NCBI GenBank assembly: GCA_963693285.1
Contig: OY848923.1
Coordinates: 3,668,038-3,732,037 of the forward strand
DNA from: Xestospongia muta
Taxonomy: Eukaryota > Porifera > Demospongiae > Haplosclerida > Petrosiidae
DNA length: 64,000 nt
Direction: 5' to 3'
Every line of letters begins with the position of its first letter. The stretch's first letter is position 1. This document shows positions 48,801 to 58,670 of the stretch, piece by piece. The notes below the pieces were generated by a model. The model did not search any database and had not been told where the DNA came from. It saw only the letters and a program-made list of their open reading frames with translations. Made by a program: the position numbers and the translations under genes.

Positions 48801-51800
48801 AGGCATGTCTTGTGATCCTCATTTTCAACATTTTTGCTTATGATGGCTGATGACAAACTGTTTTCTTGATAAGACTAGGATATAAAGAATAATTAGTAAT
48901 TACAACAATGCTATAGTTACTGTGTTACTTTCTTTTAGATATTTAAATATACCTGTGAATATTGCCCACCTATCCACAGCATAATAACTCACTGCTTTGT
49001 TTCTATGGACAGTTGAACTATGATGAAAAACGATGATCAAGAGAATGATAACCTTTACATAGACTATAAGAAGATTTAAACAACAACATAACTGTTGTAT
49101 AACCAAAAAGACTCAAGCAATTTCGTTTATACATGGTCTTAGACTGTCTCCACTAATGCGCATGAATACAAAAAGCAATGTATAATGCAAAATGATTTGT
49201 GTGCTCACACGATGCCTCGTGTGTATCCAAGAATTCACATGTGTTCTCCTTGTTAGCTCCCAAACATACTATGTTCAACTTGCAAACATGTATTTGGTAA
49301 GTCGCAATTGCATTGCAAGCACACTCCAAACTCTCATAGTTGCCCCATATCAATTCAGTATTTAGTGAGACTAACCATTATCTTAATGTACTAGCAATAT
49401 TATAAATATTATAACATGGACACTGTTCATACCACTTATGTTATATGCATTTTACGACATCTTCAGTGTCAGTATCCAAGGTTTTTAACCTTTCAAAGTA
49501 TTTATCACTGCTATTGGTATATTTTTTCTCTCAATGAAGACATCTAATTAGAAAGATCTTCGAATGAGTTAGAAAGTTTGTGTAAATAGTATCTAGAAAA
49601 TAGTCTTCTTGTAATTATGTAAATCAAGGTATTCATATTATAGTCTTTGTATTTAAGGTAGGATAAGTACTCTACTTCAAATGTTAAATGATCAATTGAT
49701 GTTAGCCATCTTAGTTGTTATGTTTATATTCTAAGAGTTGATACCATCATCTAAAATATTGAAGATGTTGTTAATTAAAACAAGTTCCAGTGAAAACAAA
49801 ATAAAAGAGTTGTACAACTAATATAACATTTTAGTATTTTCAATATTTTATTATTGCAGTAATGTTTTCTTATTGAAAGTACTTTGTGTCATTCTTTCTT
49901 GCATACACTTTAAACTTATTCAGTAATCACATGTGCAATGATATGAGGGAAGTTAGATACCAATAATAGACCAAATTGTTATTGTTTTTAAAACCTGTTA
50001 ATTCAAGTGTAATATATGAATAACTTTATGTTCATTTAAGGTATTGCCTGATTGAAAGACTTTAGTCTCCTGTATTGACTAATAGGACAGTGACTGCTTG
50101 AGTACCATTGTGTGCCTATAATTTCACATGATATAATTAGTCTTTTTTTCAATGTAATTTCATTTATTGTTAATATTTTTATGTTGTCATTCGTTACCAA
50201 TGTTACTAAATTAGGACCAGAATTAAAAAAATAACTATAATATAGAATTCGTTTGCTAATATTAAATGTGATCAGTTAGTTTCATATCTAAATTTCTGAA
50301 AAGTCTTGTCATTGTTTGTTTTTATTTATCAAGTGACTTACATGTAACTATATTAAAATATCTTGTTGTTTTTCTTTAGAGTGACTCCTACTGTTTTTAT
50401 TTTATATATTGTATCACTATATGACAAGTCTTGTGTCAATTAGGATATGTTTATTTATATATCTCAAGTATATAGAAATAATATATTATTTCTGTTAGTG
50501 TCATTACTTTTACAATATAACACTTTAATTCTATTTCTTTATATAGTGGGGCAATTCTCCTCTGCATCTAGCTTGCTTGTGGAGTCGTGTCAATGCTGTC
50601 AAGGTGTTAGTCTCTCTTGGTGCAGATCCAATAATGATAAATAATGAGGGAAAAACTCCTGCTGACACGATCAAAGCTGATGATATTAACAGACAAGTAA
50701 TATTGGAAGCTCTAGAAAATGCAAAACAAGGTATATAGATTGTTTACATTTTATATTATGTGATCATGACTATCAATTCTTATATAAATATCATAAAGAG
50801 TTATCATTGGCACAATACATTAAACATTGTTCAATTCCCTATATTATATAATAAGATGATATATATAATTTATGGTACCCCCTTTTGAAATACAATAAGT
50901 ATGTTTATGAGTAGTGTTGTAAAAGTAATGGATTTGTATTTTAGTTATTGTTATTGTTATTGTAAAGAATTTGTAATGAAAGGCACTAAAGTGCTGAACC
51001 TCGCTGCAGTTTCTAAGTTATTTATAAATGCTATGCCAGCTTAGGCAGAGCTATGATGTTGCTAGGTAGCATTGAAAGAAAAGTTATTAACATTTCGGAA
51101 GGTGTGGTCACATTCTGATAAGTCAGCTAAAAACACAACTCAACCTGGGCATGTGCGGCCATGCCTTGATAATCCAATCCATATCCATCAATGAATCAAC
51201 AAGAAAGGCTAATACAAATGAATAAGTCTTACCATGTCTGTGAAGTGGTAACTGTGTAAGTGATAGTATCATTCAATTACCAAGCAAGACTAAGTGCTAG
51301 ATTCTTGATGAAAGTTTCTCTGAGCCTTTACATGACGCTTTAAAATGTATCAATATTTCATATACAAAATTTATTGTAATTTGAAGATCAAACGTTTTTT
51401 TGAAACGTCCAGCAGTATAAATATAAATCAATATATTATCTATTAGTAGCAGTTTTTGTAGTGCTTGGAGACATTTCCTGAATGTGTTACTACGTTTCAG
51501 GTTCATGTACAATCCTGAAAACATTTCTCAGAACTTTTCTGACAATTGCTTCAACCAACAGCCTTCTGTCTTGCTGATGCGTATTCCTCTAAGATTGTCT
51601 ACAACATACTGAAAAATCTCCAAACTAATTTTTTTTTATTTTTTGAGAAATGGCACCTTGACCTCTGCAGCCTGAAAATTATTTTACGAGTTTTAAGCTT
51701 TCGTTTTCTTTGACGTTGTTCTTAATACTACTGTTATAAAGTACACACATTTTTTCTATTCACTTCTAAACATTGGTAGCTGTGAATGCTTCGCTTGCCA

Positions 51801-54800
51801 AGTTATAGCAGTTCAAAAAAACAATTCCCAGGTAATAATTATTGTTTTAGTTATTAATTGTTCACAGAAACTCCAAGAATTTTAGTTTTAGTTATAGTAA
51901 TAGGTTTTTAGTTATTGTTATTATAAATCAATAAACCAAAGAGGATAAAAAATTTACTACATGCTAAATATGCAAGTATCCTTGTTTTTTTTGATTAATA
52001 CTTCACTTTCAATGTTATTGCCACTTGGTTGTTATTTTAGTTTGTGTTAACTGTTTACACATTTGAATGGTTAACTGATCTGATTGTGTAAAATCTGGAA
52101 ATGAAATGGCTAAAATTCACAACTACTTTTGTGCAATTTTAGTTTTTGTTTATTAATTATAAATCAATGGCTGGTTAATTTTAGTTATAGTTTGTTATTG
52201 TTAACAATAATGATTTGGCCATTACAAAAATAGTTTTACTTTTAGTTATTGTTAAACAATTACAACACTATTTATGAGTAATATTATTTTTATAACATGA
52301 TAATTCATTTTCACTAACTATATACTAAGATAAATGATTAATTAGAACTGGACATAAAACAACAATAACAATGATTGATGACCAGAATACTATGAAAGCT
52401 GTCAACTCACACACTCTAATTAATAAACGTTATTCTAAGCATAATAAGGAGACATGTACTAAAGCTTTTTATCAATGAAATACACTAAAGTGCTTAACCT
52501 TGCTGTGGTGGGCAGTGTAGATCTATACTGCAGAGTGCATGTACATTTAACATTCCACAAGCTTAAAAGTACGGTAAATTATTAATGGCTCAGTCATTCA
52601 CAACTTTATAAACCCATGATTTAACCTTTGTAAACTTGATTGAATTGAGTCTCACCATGTAGGGGATAAAAGTTAAGTCAATTCTCTCTGTTATCTTACA
52701 TTTACATTAGTGTCTCTAGCTAGCCTTTTTAAAATATACTTCTAAAACATGGAAACAGTTTAACATGTATATGGTCTTGCCTGTCATAGGGCTAATATCA
52801 TGTTATCTGAAAAGTCATTAAAGTGTGTCAATATTTCCATTACAACAATTAGTTGGTCTATATTCATTGCCATAGTCTTATACTAGAGAAATGTCATTCA
52901 TCTTTATAACTTAGTGTATTAAATTGTTAATGATTTGTGTTCAGTTTACATCAATTCCTTATCAATGTATAATATTGATATAGAATTCTACAAATATACA
53001 AAGCTTTTATTTAATTAGTTCGTGGTTTGTTTATTTGCAGTTTAAGAAATTATTGTTGCTTGAACTTACAATATCTACTAAATAAACAATTATTTTAATT
53101 ATGAATCTAAAATTGATCGTTTGTTCATAAAGATAGATTAACAGTACATGTAACATTGGTTTCAGCTTCTTTTGTCAATTATCATTATTCATACAAAAAT
53201 ATTTTCTTATTTTTTTAATAGATTATTCCAGTTTTGTTAATCATGCGCTAAAAGAAGGCCATGTTAAAGCCAAGTGTTCCAAGTTTGCTCTCTCTGGAGC
53301 TCCAGCCACTGGAAAATCATCAGTAATGAAACTCATACTAGATGAACCTCCTCCAATAGAACACCACAGTACATCTGTTACTACCAAACCAGAAGTAAGG
53401 AAGGTTCGTACCACAAGTTACATTGCAGGAGGTGCACCAAATAGCTCTTCAACTAAAGCCTGGGATCCAGTAAACCCTAAATCAATGAAGCTAATGATTG
53501 CTCAAGCTATAAAGGATGAGGTGAAACCTGGTACTTTGAAGCCTCCCAAAGAAAGTGGAGATGACAATGAATCTTCCTCTTCATCTGATGATGATGCCAC
53601 TGCTACAGAGAATGTATCTCATTCAAAGGAAGTGTCTTCTGTTTTACCTCAGGATTTAGCAATTCCACAAGTTTCTGCTACTGCAAATGAGATTGCTAAA
53701 ATTTTGCCAACTGTAGAGAAGTCACCTGAGCTCTATCAGTCACACTGGGTTTATGCAATTGACTCAGGGGGTCAAGCATCTTTCCTCGACGTGGCGCCTG
53801 CTCTGCTACGATATAACCCAGTTAGCATACTCACCCTCAAGCTTAATGAGAAGCTAACAGACCGGCCAAAATTTTATTTTAGCTTCAAAGGTGAGTTGAT
53901 TGGACAACCAGTTCAACGTCAAATGACAAACTTGCAACTTCTCGAATCATCCTTTCGTTCACTATCATCTGTTGATCAGCCCCATTCACGCAGTATCCAT
54001 ATCACGTGTTCTTCAGACAAGCCTTCGCTTCTTGTTCTTGGCACCTTCTACGATAAATTAAGTGAGTGCATTGGAGAGACCTTAGATGACAAAAATGCTG
54101 CTCTGTCATCAACACTACAGCACTTTCGAGATATAATTTACTGCGAAAACGATGAAGAGATAATTTTTCCTATCAATACAATAGCTAGAAGTGAAACAGA
54201 GAGGGAAATGGCTGAATTGATTCGGAATATCGTGTGTCAATCTTACATCGAGGCAGATATCCCAGCTCGATGGTTTTTGTTCAAAATTGATCTGGAAGAC
54301 CTTGAAACGGCTAGTCAGTCAATGCAGGTAGTGAGTAAAAAGGAATGCTTAAGGATTGGTGAAGCTTTGAAAATGGATCACAGAGATGTGGAGGCTGCTC
54401 TGATGTATTACCATGATCTCACAATTTTTTTGTATTTTCCGAAAGTCCTGCCAAATGTGGTGTTTATTCATCCTCAGCCATTATTTGATAAACTGTCTGA
54501 GTTAATAAGTATATCTTTTGCTGATGCTGTAGCACATTTACGGAAAATGAAGATAATTTTGCCTCCAGATGTCCATCGTAAATTAAAATGTGAAGGTATT
54601 TTTAAAGGGGAGCTACTAGATCGTATTCCAGATGGTTTTTCTCCTGATTTCACAGCCAATGATTTCCTCAAGTTGATGGAAGATATATTTGTTGTCGCAC
54701 CTCTACCTGAGAAAGGTATGTTTTTTCTTCCATGTGTACTCCCGAGTACCTCACTTTTGGAGAATGTTAGAGATCCATTCATGAAGAACATGGATTCTCT

Positions 54801-55725
54801 TGTTTTGACTTGGAACATGAAGCCTCTTCCAAATGGCCTTTTTCCTGCTTTGATTGTTAATCTTCTGAGGAGGCCAGTTTCGCCAACGTTTCAGCTTCTT
54901 CAACCTTTAGATGCCTGCAAGCAATCTATGCAGTACCGTAATGCAATACATCTTACATGTATTGGTTTAGGAGGTGGAGTTTTATTAGTTGATGCTATCT
55001 ACTGGCTAGAGATACATTATTCTGGTCTTGTAGAAAAATGCCCTGTCCTTCGTAATGCAATTTTAGAAGGTGTTGGAGAGGTTGTGAAGAAATTTAACTA
55101 CAAGCCTATTCTTTCGGTTCCTCAAGAGCGTTTCCTTTGCTCAATCTGTTTGCCTCCGAGAGATCACCTATGTCGTCCAGATGAAGATAAGGTGATACTT
55201 ACTTGTTGCAGAGACGGTATATCAACAGCAGGTATTGATCTTTCACGACAGCTCCCTTGGATTGATGGTGTTATAACTGAAGCCTTAAAACAAAATGGTC
55301 AGTATTATATTAATAAATGTTTTTATTATTCTGCATAATAAATTAAAATATATAGTGTTAGAGAATTCTTTTAAGTTGTTATTTCCATTGTTTAGTAACT
55401 TTTGTTTTATTTTACAGATATTTCAGGTGTCCTTCAGATGAAGCCTGATTTTACTGATCTACTTGGTATACTAGTAGACATTGATTATGACTGGGAAAAG
55501 ATTGGTATTGCATTGAAAGTAGAACGTCGTGTCTTAGCTGACCTATTTACAAGTCGTGAAGATAACACTCTCAAACTTTCGCGAATTTTACGAAGCTGGA
55601 TGGATAAAATGCCAACGAACATAACATGGGAAGTGGTTCTTACAGCCGTTAAAGGACCAATCGTGAAACATCCATCAACAGCCAAGAAGATACGGAAATT
55701 CTTGGCAACTATGCAAGTACGATGA
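33824..55725 (+). CDS. Gene 2: ankyrin-repeat / P-loop (DSGGQ) / death-domain protein, complete
   Basis: Coding exons: 33824-33844 (ATG, seven codons MSSQYKL), 34752-34850, 37635-37733, 46167-46265, 50547-50730, 53222-55297 and 55418-55725 (TGA). All joins are in phase (0,0,0,0,1,1), giving 2886 nt and 961 residues. The first four internal exons encode ankyrin repeats, the large exon a P-loop protein domain, and the last a death domain. There is no signal peptide or membrane segment, so a cytosolic protein is expected. Order and exon structure match gene 1, which points to a common ancestor. Ankyrin repeats would bind a partner and the death domain would recruit effectors; this role is inference. 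Introns reach 8.4 kb and hold many transposon remnants. Confidence 0.88.
34752..34850 (+). CDS. Gene 2 ankyrin repeat 1 exon
   Basis: 99 bp, phase 0 at both ends, acceptor AATAG and donor GTAAGT. NEELFWAAWRGDVNGIKNAL followed by GRGADPR is the capping first ankyrin repeat. Confidence 0.85.
34851..37634 (+). other. Intron 2 of gene 2 with a degenerate minisatellite
   Basis: Mostly AT-rich unique sequence. At 36060-36400 words such as CATC(T/C)ATG(T/G)A, TAGCTATACCACTA and ATGTGTACCA recur at irregular spacing. A short TG run lies at 36981-37003. No coding relic was seen. Confidence 0.5.
37635..37733 (+). CDS. Gene 2 ankyrin repeat 2 exon
   Basis: 99 bp, phase 0, donor GTGAGT. WTPLIAAASEG, then VLPALLEAGADPNSID, a canonical repeat. 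Confidence 0.87.
39370..40130 (-). pseudogene. Ty3/gypsy integrase core and C-terminal remnant
   Basis: On the minus strand 39931-40128 reads HSKWLDAYIMP, then HGLPREIVTDNGQSFMSDEF. The following frame has the segment HPSTNSFVERAVQTVK (near 39870), so the second catalytic Asp and the catalytic Glu are present. Downstream the reading breaks into several frames with stops but keeps RRRYGAVDIETATSTDSETQ. No LTRs were found around it. It is distinct from the element at 24.8-29.2 kb. Confidence 0.7.
40130..40280 (+). other. Charged coiled-coil-like fragment
   Basis: The plus strand reads ERAWQEEDRKQKELEKKERI and, after a one-base shift at a run of A, NERDEKKENEKIKDKE. Such Glu/Lys-rich helices occur in the gag regions of gypsy elements, so it may belong with the neighbouring integrase remnant. 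It could equally be simple A/G-rich sequence. Confidence 0.3.
41195..41527 (-). pseudogene. hAT transposase remnant
   Basis: 110 codons with CHDIVFYYHKRTKAIAKLIK, then LPQQKLVKDISTRLNSTFYM, then LKRLIEQNICVTTTL. The TR(W)NSTFYML..LIEQ pattern is the RW region of hAT transposases, with Leu where Trp is usual. No ends were found. Confidence 0.65.
41840..42060 (+). pseudogene. hAT transposase scrap on the plus strand
   Basis: The plus-strand reading SIVLETFHMSEAHTGDNIAD, a stop, then RLMDEWDITGKVSV resembles the H(T)..NI...L...W.I..KV segment of hAT transposases. Orientation is opposite to the neighbouring minus-strand remnants. Confidence 0.45.
42396..44398 (-). mobile_element. Ginger-like transposon remnant: integrase with introns plus Ulp1-like protease
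   Basis: On the minus strand, in order: an N-terminal exon (MAERDDLFDEAFLYVSEKKY, present twice); an integrase zinc-binding part (CHIDPTLGQ, then FMWKYIWNDVKEV, a GTAAGT donor, and after an acceptor VATCNECQ); the integrase core with AIDFVGPISRTRRNG (first Asp) and TSDQIREF (second Asp), then TPYHPQ; then Ulp1-like protease parts: LSMVNEHILLSGEWVNECHC near 42915-42980 and SDSGLFALAF, then the MIAMGDDPGRYTFEQRKI piece at 42396-42690. A gypsy-type integrase interrupted by introns and followed by an Ulp1 protease is the known layout of some Ginger DNA transposons. Stops and deletions make it dead. Confidence 0.65.
43739..44398. repeat. Direct tandem duplication of about 330 bp
   Basis: 43739-44065 and 44066-44398 are similar throughout (CAACCATTGAAACTTTA, then TCTGGATATTTCTTCTCTGA, then TCAGCCAT.CTG, then TCAGTTATTTTGTG). 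Each contains the N-terminal exon of the Ginger-like element. The left copy lacks 13 bp (GCTAGTGCAACTA, minus strand), which shifts its frame. Confidence 0.8.
44560..45690 (-). pseudogene. Heavily decayed hAT transposase
   Basis: Minus-strand readings in several frames: MATGGKLAGCLDVWMWFEK at 45620-45680 (BED-finger-like start), DIWTSAATEVYTTVIVHYFD near 45190, INDQGANM near 45020, and VTKWNSTYFMLDRLIKL near 44750. These follow the hAT order (DxW, DNAxN, RWNST). There are many stops and frameshifts. No terminal repeats were found. Confidence 0.55.
46167..46265 (+). CDS. Gene 2 ankyrin repeat 3 exon
   Basis: 99 bp, phase 0, acceptor TCCAG and donor GTCAGT. WTPLDHAAMKGHHDIANILI, then KAGAHVDAIDK. 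Confidence 0.87.
46266..50546 (+). other. 4.3-kb intron of gene 2
   Basis: Apart from the MULE-like scrap at 47940-48400, I see no recognisable relic. Short ORFs at 48230-49353 have no family likeness. The rest is AT-rich unique sequence. Confidence 0.5.
47940..48400 (+). pseudogene. MULE-type transposase remnant
   Basis: Plus-strand frames read DAVYVNGTFKVV, then NFPLVFFFSQTIQPLKAYKR, then (shift) INIIGDFKLLIQQSVNVTFP, then (shift) FTGCYLVSQV, then FACLAWQDLKIVKYC. The D.T..V.. / PLV.......K...Y / I.DF..A.......FP / GC.FH..Q succession is that of the MULE transposase core. The GC.FH His is lost and at least three stops are present. Confidence 0.5.
50547..50730 (+). CDS. Gene 2 ankyrin repeat 4 and capping helix exon
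   Basis: 184 bp, phase 0 to 1. WGNSPLHLACLWSRVNAVKV, then LGADPIMINNEGKTPAD and a final helix ending ALENAKQ. It resembles the last ankyrin repeats of gene 1 (NGDSPLHLAC). Confidence 0.85.
50912..52270. mobile_element. hAT-type element with 8-bp target duplication in a gene 2 intron
   Basis: The 8-bp direct repeats TTTATGAG at 50904-50911 and 52271-52278 flank terminal inverted repeats TAGTGTTGTAA (50912-50922) and TTACAACACTA (52260-52270). Subterminal TTTTAGTTATTGTT recurs at both ends and inside in inverted orientation. The 1.36-kb interior has no transposase that I can recognise (one 75-codon minus-strand ORF without likeness), so it is probably nonautonomous. Confidence 0.8.
52271..53221 (+). 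other. Rest of the last long intron of gene 2
   Basis: AT-rich, no relic seen. A pyrimidine run (TTTTTTTAATAG) precedes the large exon. Confidence 0.5.
53222..55297 (+). CDS. Gene 2 large exon: P-loop domain with DSGGQ motif
   Basis: 2076 bp, phase 1 to 1. The P-loop GAPATGKSS is at 53296-53322. About 150 residues later, after a Ser/Asp-rich acidic insert (53560-53640), comes WVYAIDSGGQASFLD at 53746-53790, which fits a Walker B / switch II motif in the GTPase-like proteins common in sponges and cnidarians. IPARWFLFKIDLEDL (near 54262) and the following helical region resemble COR segments. The C-terminal half, with CVLPSTSLLEN and repeated hydrophobic beta-like stretches, is not named. The long acidic linker between P-loop and DSGGQ is unusual. 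Gene 1 has a parallel layout but low direct similarity. Confidence 0.82.
55418..55725 (+). CDS. Gene 2 death-domain exon
   Basis: Phase 1 start, 102 codons including stop. DLLGILVDI, then YDWEKIGIALKVERRVL, then LKLSRILRSWMDKMP, then ITWEVVLTAVKGPIV. This is the death-domain pattern, close to that of gene 1. The protein ends about 20 residues after the last helix. Confidence 0.83.
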
Positions 55726-57289
55726 AAATGTTAACACAAAACTAGTCATAAATTGAAATACTTCCCAATACTTATTTCTTTAAGTGATCCATTGGTTTTC
55801 ATTGTTTAGTAGTTTTAATTTTTGTATTTTCCCCATTTTCTACAAATTACATAAAAATAATAGTCACTCTTTGTAGATACGAATAATTATTTCCAAAGCA
55901 ATTTTTTCTGCTGACCTAATTTAATTAATAATTTCAACTTAGGAGTGTGAAAATAAAACATGATAATACTCTTTAACACTTTGAGGGAGAATGTCATTTA
56001 TTTTCTACATAGTCAACAAAATACGTATGATATATCAACAGTACATGTACAGTTATTACTGTAATTAATGTGATTCTGTCAACATTTATAATCAAAATAA
56101 TTAACTAGAACATACAGCAATGGTGACGTGATATGCACAACAGTTTTGATGATATACCTCAAAATGATTAAAGGTTGGCAAGTAAATAATCTAAATAATT
56201 TATACTTTGTGCTATGTGTGATATTAGGTAAAAATGGTTTTGCTTCTTTTGATGTTGCAGAAGAGGTTTCAAACTTGTTAATATCTGTTTCTTTATGGTA
56301 TCTCCCCCATTGCAATTTGGTAGGTTGGGTAAGCCAGTCGAGATCTGGTGTGCTGACAATTTTGAACATCCAAATTATTACTGTTTTGTTCCTATTCACT
56401 TAATAATGCAACATTATTTGTATAAGAAGAGCTGTATTCATGACAAATGGTCGATACAAGTAATACCTCTTTATAGTGTGAAGAAATCTTTGTCCTCTTA
56501 CATAATTTTTTTTCACAGTTGTACTTAAACAAAATTTTCATAATTTTTACTCTAGACCCAAGTTAGAACAAACTGCTGTCCTAAATTAAATTCAATAATA
56601 TTCTTACCTCATCTATACATTAACTAAAATCTAAAATGTGAGCTATCTATCTATTATTCTACAGCTTCTAATAAATAGGTGACAGATTTGACACATTATA
56701 GGTAACAAATTATTTCAGGTATCATTAGCTAACATATGATTATGTGTGAGTTACTTCCATAAATTATGTACATTGTCAAGATTATTAAAAGAAATCATAA
56801 GTAAAGCAATACATTGCATCTTAGTAAAACCACAAAAGGAAATTCACTAATATTCACATCATCTAAAAGATATTATGAAAGAGAGAGAGTGTGTCACTAA
56901 TACATACAGTAGTACCTACATTTTTATGATCTTCCATTTCATTGTTTCTAGTGATTTTGTAATAAGGACTGAGCTTGAGAACAAACAAAATTCTCAATGA
57001 AGGAAACAGTCACATCTTCAGTTACTACAGCTCATATTCTGTATGATAGGAGTACATGTAATATAGGACAATAACACCATGTTATACTGACCTTTGTTTA
57101 GATGTAAGAATAACAAGTGCATAATTCACTAACTAAGCAGTCTCAATAGAAAGCATGATGGCAAGGAAACATGTAAAAAGCTCAAGACAGTAATCTTCCA
57201 TTATATACATTACATGTATAATCTGATTTGATTAAAATAGATCTAATGAGGAGGAGGGACAATTATATAACATTTTAATAAATCATTAC
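55726..57289. other. Intergenic region between gene 2 and the VPS18-like copy
   Basis: Overlapping ORFs of 63-106 codons at 56079-56528 on both strands lack likeness and splice context. A short GA run is at 56880-56890. I searched by eye for the RING finger expected after the VPS18-like exons and did not find it. Confidence 0.5.
55952..55957 (+). promoter_or_regulatory. Candidate polyadenylation signal of gene 2
   Basis: AATAAA 227 bp after the stop codon, followed by T-rich sequence. It is supported only by position. Confidence 0.35.
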
Positions 57290-58019
57290 TTGTTCCTTAT
57301 TTCTTGTATATCAGCACGTATATTCTTAGCTCTCTGAGTAGCTCCTTCACATTTCTTTCTTGAGTTGTTCAATATGACTATTATAGGATTGTAGTGAGTC
57401 ACATATAGCATCCTACATAATGATAATTATTATAATATATAGTTATATAATTTTAATAACTAAAGAGGCTGTAATTGCACACAAGTACATTTATTGCTAC
57501 TAAAATCAAGTAATAAATTAGGTAAGTATGATAGTATTATAGCAGTGGCTTCGAAGGTATTTATAGGATGAGGTATTAAGCTTTACCTCGAGTGAGTACC
57601 TTACAAGGCCACACCTCTCATAATGTAATGTTTATAAGTCCATGTCCATAATGTGTTATATGTACCTTAAACTGATCAATAGTTACTACATCAGAGAAAA
57701 ATGGTAAGGTATCTTTAATCTTAAGAACATGACAACCTTTTAAAAACTACATAGCTCTATAATAAGATACATATTATATTAATACTAATCAATTGTTAAT
57801 GTCTATACTTACAATAACTAGTATACATTATGTACATGTACATGTATACAATGATAGTTACTTTGTGATATCTTTCTCTTTTTAAAGACATGCTCTGCAA
57901 TTTGAAGCCACAGTTTTTTTATGTAACTGACTATCCTTTCTTACCACACGACTCATTCCAATCAAACGACGTGCTAGTTCAACATCATTACACTAAATAA
58001 ATAAATAAAACAAATTTTT

Positions 58020-58064
58020 AAAAAATTGTAGATTGTAAAATGAGAGGAATGCATTATATATATA

Positions 58065-58133
<69 letters not shown>

Positions 58134-58212
58134 TGTATGTATATAATTATATTACAACTAAATGTAAAGAAAATTATAGCTTCTTATAAAACACTGTACA
58201 ATATATTATATT

Positions 58213-58267
<55 letters not shown>

Positions 58268-58320
58268 TTTAAGTTACATATATTTATATACATCATCCAT
58301 ATAAACCCATACTATCCTAT
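58020..58320. repeat. AT and ATGT microsatellites in a VPS18-like intron
   Basis: Long (AT)n at 58056-58106 followed by (ATGT)n to about 58144, and a second (AT)n at 58216-58263. Confidence 0.95.
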
Positions 58321-58329
58321 ATACTATAC

Positions 58330-58670
58330 TATAGGTGTACCTTTACTGCTAGTGATACAGACTCCTCATATAATCCCTCATTATCCTATATACTCTATTA
58401 CAGGTGTATTTTTATCGCTAGCAATACAGACTCCTTAAATAATCTGATATTATCCTATATACTGTATTACAGGTATACCTTTAGTGTTAGAATACAGACT
58501 CCTCATATAAACCCATACTATCCTATATATTGTATTACAGGTGTACCTTTAGTGCTAGCAATACAGACTCTTCATATAATCCCATATTATCCTATATACT
58601 ATATTACAGGTATACCTTTAGTGCTAGTGATATAGATTCCTCATATAATCCCATAGTAGTGTATATATAA
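58330..58670 (-). repeat. 69-bp tandem repeat built from the end of a VPS18-like exon and its donor site
   Basis: GGTGTACC / GGTATACC words recur at 58334, 58403, 58472, 58540 and 58609, a 68-69 bp period. Each unit, on the minus strand, holds about 40 bp of the exon end (GGATTATATGAGGAGTCTGT, then CTAGCACTAAAG) and its GTACACC/GTATACC donor. The copy at 58609-58660 belongs to the exon itself. Confidence 0.85.

Noticed and set aside
54474..54818. Minus-strand ORF of 114 codons in gene 2
   Set aside because: Antisense shadow of a well-supported coding exon.
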